Positions 13,477-16,382 of a stretch of DNA of 16,382 nucleotides are shown here, one piece after another (position 1 is the first letter of the stretch; every line of letters starts with the position of its first letter). This DNA is from Candidatus Omnitrophota bacterium (GTDB lineage Bacteria; Omnitrophota; Gorgyraeia; 2-01-FULL-45-10), in contig JAQUQN010000015.1 in NCBI GenBank assembly GCA_028716065.1, positions 1 to 16,382 of the forward strand, written 5' to 3'. The position numbers were made by a program, and so were the translations under genes. The notes below the pieces were generated by a model. It had not been told where the DNA came from. It was given only the letters and a program-made list of their open reading frames with translations, and searched no databases.

Positions 13477-14774
13477 CGCGGTGATCTCCTTAATCCTTTA
13501 AAACATTGCTCGGCGATCTTGATGGAACAGTATTCGCCGCACATGGTGCAGACGTCCTTCATCTCGGGCCTGGAGGAGTTCCTGTAATCTCTGGGCCTGG
13601 TTTTATCGAGAGCCAGTTTGAACTGCGTCTTCCAGTCCCGCGCCTTTCTGGCCTTTGATATATTTATATCGCGAGTAAGAGAATTTTTTAATCCTTTGGC
13701 GATATCTGCGGCATGAGCCGCTATTTTCGCCGCGATTACGCCCTCCTTTACATCTTCCAGTGAAGGCAGCCGCAAATGCTCCGAAGGAGTGACATAGCAC
13801 AAAAAATCGGCCCCTGCGCTTGCGGCGATCGCGCCGCCTATCGCAGAGGTTATATGGTCGTAACCCGGAGCGACATCGGTCACGAGCGGCCCCAGGACGT
13901 AAAATGGGGCTCCGTCGCATAAAGATTTTTCGAGCATGACGTTCGTCTCTATCTGATTTATGGGTACGTGTCCGGGGCCTTCGATCATTACCTGGACACC
14001 TTCCTTAATAGCGATCTTCCTCAGTTCGCCCAACGTTATGAGTTCAGCTACCTGAGGCAGATCCGTGGCATCGGCGATAGAGCCCGGCCTCAGGCCGTCT
14101 CCCAGACTTAACGTAACATCATATCTTTTCGCTATGTCTAAAACACGGCCGAAATCATCATAGAACGGGTTTTCGGAACTGTTTGCGAGTATCCATTCCG
14201 CCAGGAGGGCGCCGCCCCTGCTTACTATGTCGAGCAGCCTTGGGTTGTCCTTCAATATGGACAGGACCGTCTTGGTAACGCCGGCGTGGATGGTAAAAAA
14301 GTCCACGCCCTCCGCCGCCTGGCTCTCCAGGACGTCGAACATGTATTCGGCGGGCATATCTTTGATCGAACCGTATTTTTTTTTGCCGTTTATCGCTATT
14401 TCGTAGATCGGTACCGTGCCCACAGGAACGCTCGAACCTGCCAGGATCTTCCTGCGTGTCTCTTCGATCTTACCGCCGGTGGAAAGGTCCATTACGGTAT
14501 CGGAACCGAGCTCCACGGCAACGCGCATCTTCTTTAGTTCAGAAGCTATATTGGATGAATTTTTTGACGTCCCGATATTGGCATTGACCTTCGTCCGTAG
14601 CCCCGAACCTATACCGCAGGGGCACGATAAACGATGCCCGATGTTCTTTGGTATGACGATTTTGCCTTTTGCCACGCCTTTGCGGATAAATTCGACGCTG
14701 GTGCCCTCGCCCTTTGCGACTGCCAACATCTCCTTGGTCGTCTTTCCTATCCTTGCCAGGTCCAGTTGTGTCAT
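13473..14774 (-). CDS. thiC: Phosphomethylpyrimidine synthase (radical SAM, thiamin pyrimidine branch)
   Basis: ThiC rearranges aminoimidazole ribotide into HMP phosphate by radical SAM chemistry in the cytoplasm. The 433-residue protein begins MTQLDLARIG, the usual start of the shorter ThiC type, and carries TKVNANIGTS, LGSDTVMDLSTGG, SSVPVGTVPIYE, FFTIHAGV, GDGLRPGSIADATD, EGPGHVP and PGYDHI, which include the zinc-site histidines. The Fe-S cysteines are C409-x2-C412-x3-C416 (CTMCGEYC). That is one residue tighter than the CX2CX4C of the long enzymes but normal, as I recall, for the clostridial/archaeal short form. The ATG overlaps the thiE stop (ATGA), with AAAGGA about 10 bases upstream. 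I see no TPP riboswitch directly upstream; any would have to lie at the operon head beyond 16382. Confidence 0.96.
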   Translation of the reverse strand: MTQLDLARIGKTTKEMLAVAKGEGTSVEFIRKGVAKGKIVIPKNIGHRLSCPCGIGSGLRTKVNANIGTSKNSSNIASELKKMRVAVELGSDTVMDLSTGGKIEETRRKILAGSSVPVGTVPIYEIAINGKKKYGSIKDMPAEYMFDVLESQAAEGVDFFTIHAGVTKTVLSILKDNPRLLDIVSRGGALLAEWILANSSENPFYDDFGRVLDIAKRYDVTLSLGDGLRPGSIADATDLPQVAELITLGELRKIAIKEGVQVMIEGPGHVPINQIETNVMLEKSLCDGAPFYVLGPLVTDVAPGYDHITSAIGGAIAASAGADFLCYVTPSEHLRLPSLEDVKEGVIAAKIAAHAADIAKGLKNSLTRDINISKARKARDWKTQFKLALDKTRPRDYRNSSRPEMKDVCTMCGEYCSIKIAEQCFKGLRRSPR

Positions 14775-15403
14775 GACAGAGATTCCTTTAACGATAATGT
14801 CTCTTTGCGGACATCTTTAGCTTTACAGACGGCCCTTATGACGGCGACCGACCTTATACCAGCGGATTTTAATCCGGATATGTTTTTGATATTTATACCG
14901 CCTATGGCAAAGAAAGGTATATTTAACATTTTTACCATATTGACCAGCTTTAGCCCCCTGGGCCTTAAATGGCTTTTTATGGGAGTCTTAAAGACGGGCC
15001 CTACCCCTAAATAGTCGGCGCCTGAACCCTTGGCTTTTACGGCCTGGGTGAAATTTTTTATCGATACCCCTATCAGCTGGTCCGTCGCAAGAAGCCTTTT
15101 CGCCAACGCGAGATCCATATCGCCCTGGCCGATGTGAAGTCCGTCGCAACCTGATTTAAGCGCCAGGTCGATCCTGTCATTTATGATAAATAGCGCGCCG
15201 TATTTCCGGCCAAGGCGCTTTAATCGCCTTGATAGGTCAATCGCCTTCTCAAAAGCGACATTCTTGGCACGTAATTGAATTATATCAGCCCCGCTCGAAA
15301 GCGCGGCCTGTGCCACTTTTAAAATGTTTCTACCCCGCAGAGTTGCGGTATCTAATATTATGTAAAGTCGAGATCTTCTTAACCGACCTTTTTTCGATAT
15401 CAT
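14771..15403 (-). CDS. thiE: Thiamin phosphate synthase
   Basis: ThiE joins HMP-PP and thiazole phosphate to thiamin monophosphate. The TIM-barrel motifs are clear: RLYIILD (first strand), IIQLRAKN, LFIINDRIDLAL, GLHIGQGD, LIGVSIKNFTQA, DYLGVGPVFKTPIKS, PFFAIGGI and SVAVIRAV. These cover the pyrophosphate and metal contacts; the usual His after GVS is replaced by Lys/Asn (SIKN). At 210 residues it is a full-length family member. The start at 15401-15403 lies 74 bp inside thiD2 in the +1 frame. GAGG, 10 bases upstream, could allow internal initiation, but fusion to ThiD2 may be the ancestral form (see the A6 site). Next is thiC, overlapping by 4 bp. Confidence 0.93.
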   Translation of the reverse strand: MISKKGRLRRSRLYIILDTATLRGRNILKVAQAALSSGADIIQLRAKNVAFEKAIDLSRRLKRLGRKYGALFIINDRIDLALKSGCDGLHIGQGDMDLALAKRLLATDQLIGVSIKNFTQAVKAKGSGADYLGVGPVFKTPIKSHLRPRGLKLVNMVKMLNIPFFAIGGINIKNISGLKSAGIRSVAVIRAVCKAKDVRKETLSLKESLS

Positions 15404-15785
15404 AAACTTTAAACCTCAGTTTCAAAAATCTTGCCGCACTCGCGCTATCGAGCAGCCTGGAGAACTCTTCCAGGGCGCGCAGGGATTCCTTGGCGCGCTC
15501 GATATTCGCGGCAAATATATCCAGGCAGTCCTTCCTCGTCAGATTGATTTCGAACTTCGGTCTTCCTCCGATGTCGGCCCTGCTGTCCCTGGACCGGCAC
15601 AGCGTCTCTATACCAACGGGCAGGCCCTTCATGGTGTTGGATATCCCGTGGCGTATCGATTTCAATTCCTTTGTCAATCGTGGTGAGTTCAGAATAAACC
15701 GTGCTATCTCCTCGCACACGCGCAGCCCCTCACGGGATCTATTAAGATTGGCGTCTATTACGCGGCATACCCGGTCTCTCCTCAC
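15330..15785 (-). CDS. thiD2: ThiD2-type HMP-phosphate kinase (often fused to ThiE)
   Basis: ThiD2 is a small (~130 residue) kinase, unrelated to ThiD, that makes HMP-PP from HMP-P in thiamin synthesis. It is published as standalone proteins and as an N-terminal fusion to ThiE. The 151 residues carry its conserved stretches: RVIDANLNRSREGLRVCEEI (8-27), RDSRADIG (66-73) and AANIERAKESLRALEEFSRL (92-111). The domain seems to end at VYDIEKR (127-133). The last ~18 residues (SVKKISTLHNIRYRNSAG) look like out-of-frame reading, since the DNA there codes for ThiE in another frame. The start is GTG (15783-15785), overlapping the hldC stop (GTGA). No conventional thiD gene is present in the window, which fits the replacement role. 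Confidence 0.85.
   Translation of the reverse strand: MRRDRVCRVIDANLNRSREGLRVCEEIARFILNSPRLTKELKSIRHGISNTMKGLPVGIETLCRSRDSRADIGGRPKFEINLTRKDCLDIFAANIERAKESLRALEEFSRLLDSASAARFLKLRFKVYDIEKRSVKKISTLHNIRYRNSAG
15389..15394 (-). other. A6 homopolymer at the thiD2/thiE frame junction
   Basis: On the minus strand the bases read ATCGAAAAAAGGTCGG. The thiD2 frame reads I-E-K-R through it; the thiE frame is shifted by +1. Deleting one A would give ...VYDIEKGRLRRSRLYIILD..., one continuous ThiD2-ThiE reading frame. The run could be a sequencing error, a true split or a polymerase slippage site. Confidence 0.6.
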
Positions 15786-16255
15786 GGTCTATGTATCCTC
15801 TTTATCGTTTTCGTGGTCGAATAGCCTTTGACAAAAGGTAAACTAAAGACCCTTCCGCCGCGGGATCTTACGAATTTACTGCCTACTATATCTTCCATCC
15901 TCCAGTCGCCGCCTTTTACCAGTATGTCCGGCTCTATCCTTTTTATGAGTTTTGCCGGTGTTTCTTCATCGAAGACCGTGACTAGATCGACAAACCCCAG
16001 GGCGGCCAGGACGCGCGCCCTATCAAGGGCTTTATTTATGGGCCTGCCGCCGCCTTTCAATGCCTTGACAGAGCGGTCGCTATTCAGTCCGATCACCAGG
16101 ATATCCCCCAATCTTTTCGCGTCATGAAGGTATTTGATATGGCCGTAGTGGAGGATATCGAAACAGCCGTTCGTAAAGACTATTCTTTTCCCTTTTGAGC
16201 GCAGTGCCTTGACGGCCCGCAATAATGCCGCGCCTTGTTTTATCTTTTCAGTCAT
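15782..16255 (-). CDS. hldC: D-glycero-beta-D-manno-heptose 1-phosphate adenylyltransferase, standalone
   Basis: It adenylates heptose-1-phosphate to ADP-heptose, the activated donor for the LPS inner core. The 157-residue nucleotidyltransferase has VFTNGCFDILHYGHIKYLHD (26-45) with the HxGH motif, GLNSDRSVKALKGGGRPI, LKRIEPDILVKGGDW (the equivalent stretch reads IKRIEPDILVKGGDW) and the end motif GYSTTKTIKRI. In E. coli this activity is the C-terminal domain of HldE; here it stands alone, so the kinase half (HldA) must be elsewhere. It starts directly after the gmhA stop (TAG then ATG at 16253-16255) and ends with a 4-bp overlap with thiD2. Confidence 0.93.
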   Translation of the reverse strand: MTEKIKQGAALLRAVKALRSKGKRIVFTNGCFDILHYGHIKYLHDAKRLGDILVIGLNSDRSVKALKGGGRPINKALDRARVLAALGFVDLVTVFDEETPAKLIKRIEPDILVKGGDWRMEDIVGSKFVRSRGGRVFSLPFVKGYSTTKTIKRIHRP

Positions 16256-16382
16256 CTATTTCTTCGCAACCTCTTCCTCTATGAGCTCGCAGATGATATG
16301 GCCTATCAAGATGTTAGCTTCCTGGATACGCGCCGTCTCCTTTGAAGGCACGACTATCGCCACGTCGCATTCGCTTTTCATT
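16256..16382 (-). CDS. gmhA: Phosphoheptose isomerase (SIS family), C-terminal end only
   Basis: GmhA isomerises sedoheptulose-7-phosphate to D-glycero-D-manno-heptose-7-phosphate, the first committed step to ADP-heptose. Only the last ~41 residues are present because the gene runs off the right edge. The segment CDVAIVVPSKETARIQEANI followed by LIGHIICELIEEE matches the C-terminal SIS strand and helix of the family (VPS..T.RIQE..I.IGHI.CE). Being directly before hldC supports the assignment over other SIS proteins. The frame is open and ends in TAG at 16256-16258. The identification is strong for the family and good for the specific enzyme. Confidence 0.82.
   Translation of the reverse strand, partial: MKSECDVAIVVPSKETARIQEANILIGHIICELIEEEVAKK

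Noticed and set aside
13040..13501. 153-residue plus-strand open frame
   Set aside because: It is antisense to the PfkB gene and shows no domain; it is a shadow of the biased codon use on the minus strand.
13518..13560. Tight CX2CX3C in ThiC as a damaged Fe-S site
   Set aside because: Short-form ThiC enzymes, as I recall from clostridia and archaea, have this same spacing, so it is a subtype trait and not damage.
14772..15000. TPP riboswitch before thiC
   Set aside because: The sequence upstream of thiC is coding for thiE and no conserved thi-box pattern such as CTGAGA with its partner was seen; any such element would be at the operon head outside the window.
15389..15394. Programmed -1 frameshift at the A6 run
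   Set aside because: ThiE is in the +1 frame relative to thiD2, so a -1 slip would not produce the fusion; only loss of one A or a +1 (or -2) event would.
1..16382. CRISPR array, insertion sequence or prophage
   Set aside because: No regularly spaced direct repeats, transposase or integrase motifs were found on either strand.

Overview
The window looks like chromosomal DNA of a diderm (Gram-negative type) bacterium, and I lean towards the PVC side of the tree, possibly Omnitrophota. The main clue is a small basic protein (379-705) of a family I know from Chlamydiae, Verrucomicrobia and Planctomycetes. Supporting clues are an ADP-heptose (LPS core) pathway, a SPOR protein, an NlpD-like envelope lipoprotein and a ThiD2-type thiamin kinase. 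This assignment is inference; no phylogeny was run. All 18 protein genes and the one tRNA lie on the minus strand, so the window reads right to left. Most junctions are under 40 bp and many are ATGA/GTGA overlaps, suggesting one or a few long transcription units.

Right end (16382 to 12577): the tail of a GmhA-like phosphoheptose isomerase abuts standalone hldC. These give two ADP-heptose steps. A thiamin block follows: thiD2, thiE and thiC, then a PfkB-family kinase of unknown substrate. thiD2 and thiE, often one fused protein elsewhere, overlap here by 74 bp in different frames. Removing a single A from an A6 run would join them in frame.

Middle (12568 to 7138): a tRNA-Gly(CCC) with encoded CCA, only 8 bp from the kinase stop, is followed at once by a 98-bp inverted-repeat element. 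Then come an NlpD-like LysM/degenerate-LytM lipoprotein, an archaeal-type AAA ATPase with a winged helix, a YfcE/MJ0936-like phosphodiesterase, a ThyA-superfamily thymidylate synthase, a HIT hydrolase and a dGTPase-like HD enzyme. The last three act, or should act, on nucleotides.

Left part (7122 to 1): a PocR-GAF-HD-GYP sensor whose HD-GYP domain has lost several catalytic residues, a small winged-helix protein, a 1035-residue single-chain UvrD-type helicase fused to an AddB/RecB-type nuclease with the four Fe-S cysteines, a membrane-anchored AsmA-like protein, a likely promoter, a SPOR protein, the small basic protein with an unusual low-complexity tail, and the start of aroB.

I found no CRISPR array, insertion sequence, phage gene or credible plus-strand gene. 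The points most worth following are the split thiD2/thiE, the degenerate HD-GYP sensor, the tRNA-abutting repeat, the helicase-nuclease fusion and the ATPase with a possible nuclease-like C-terminus.
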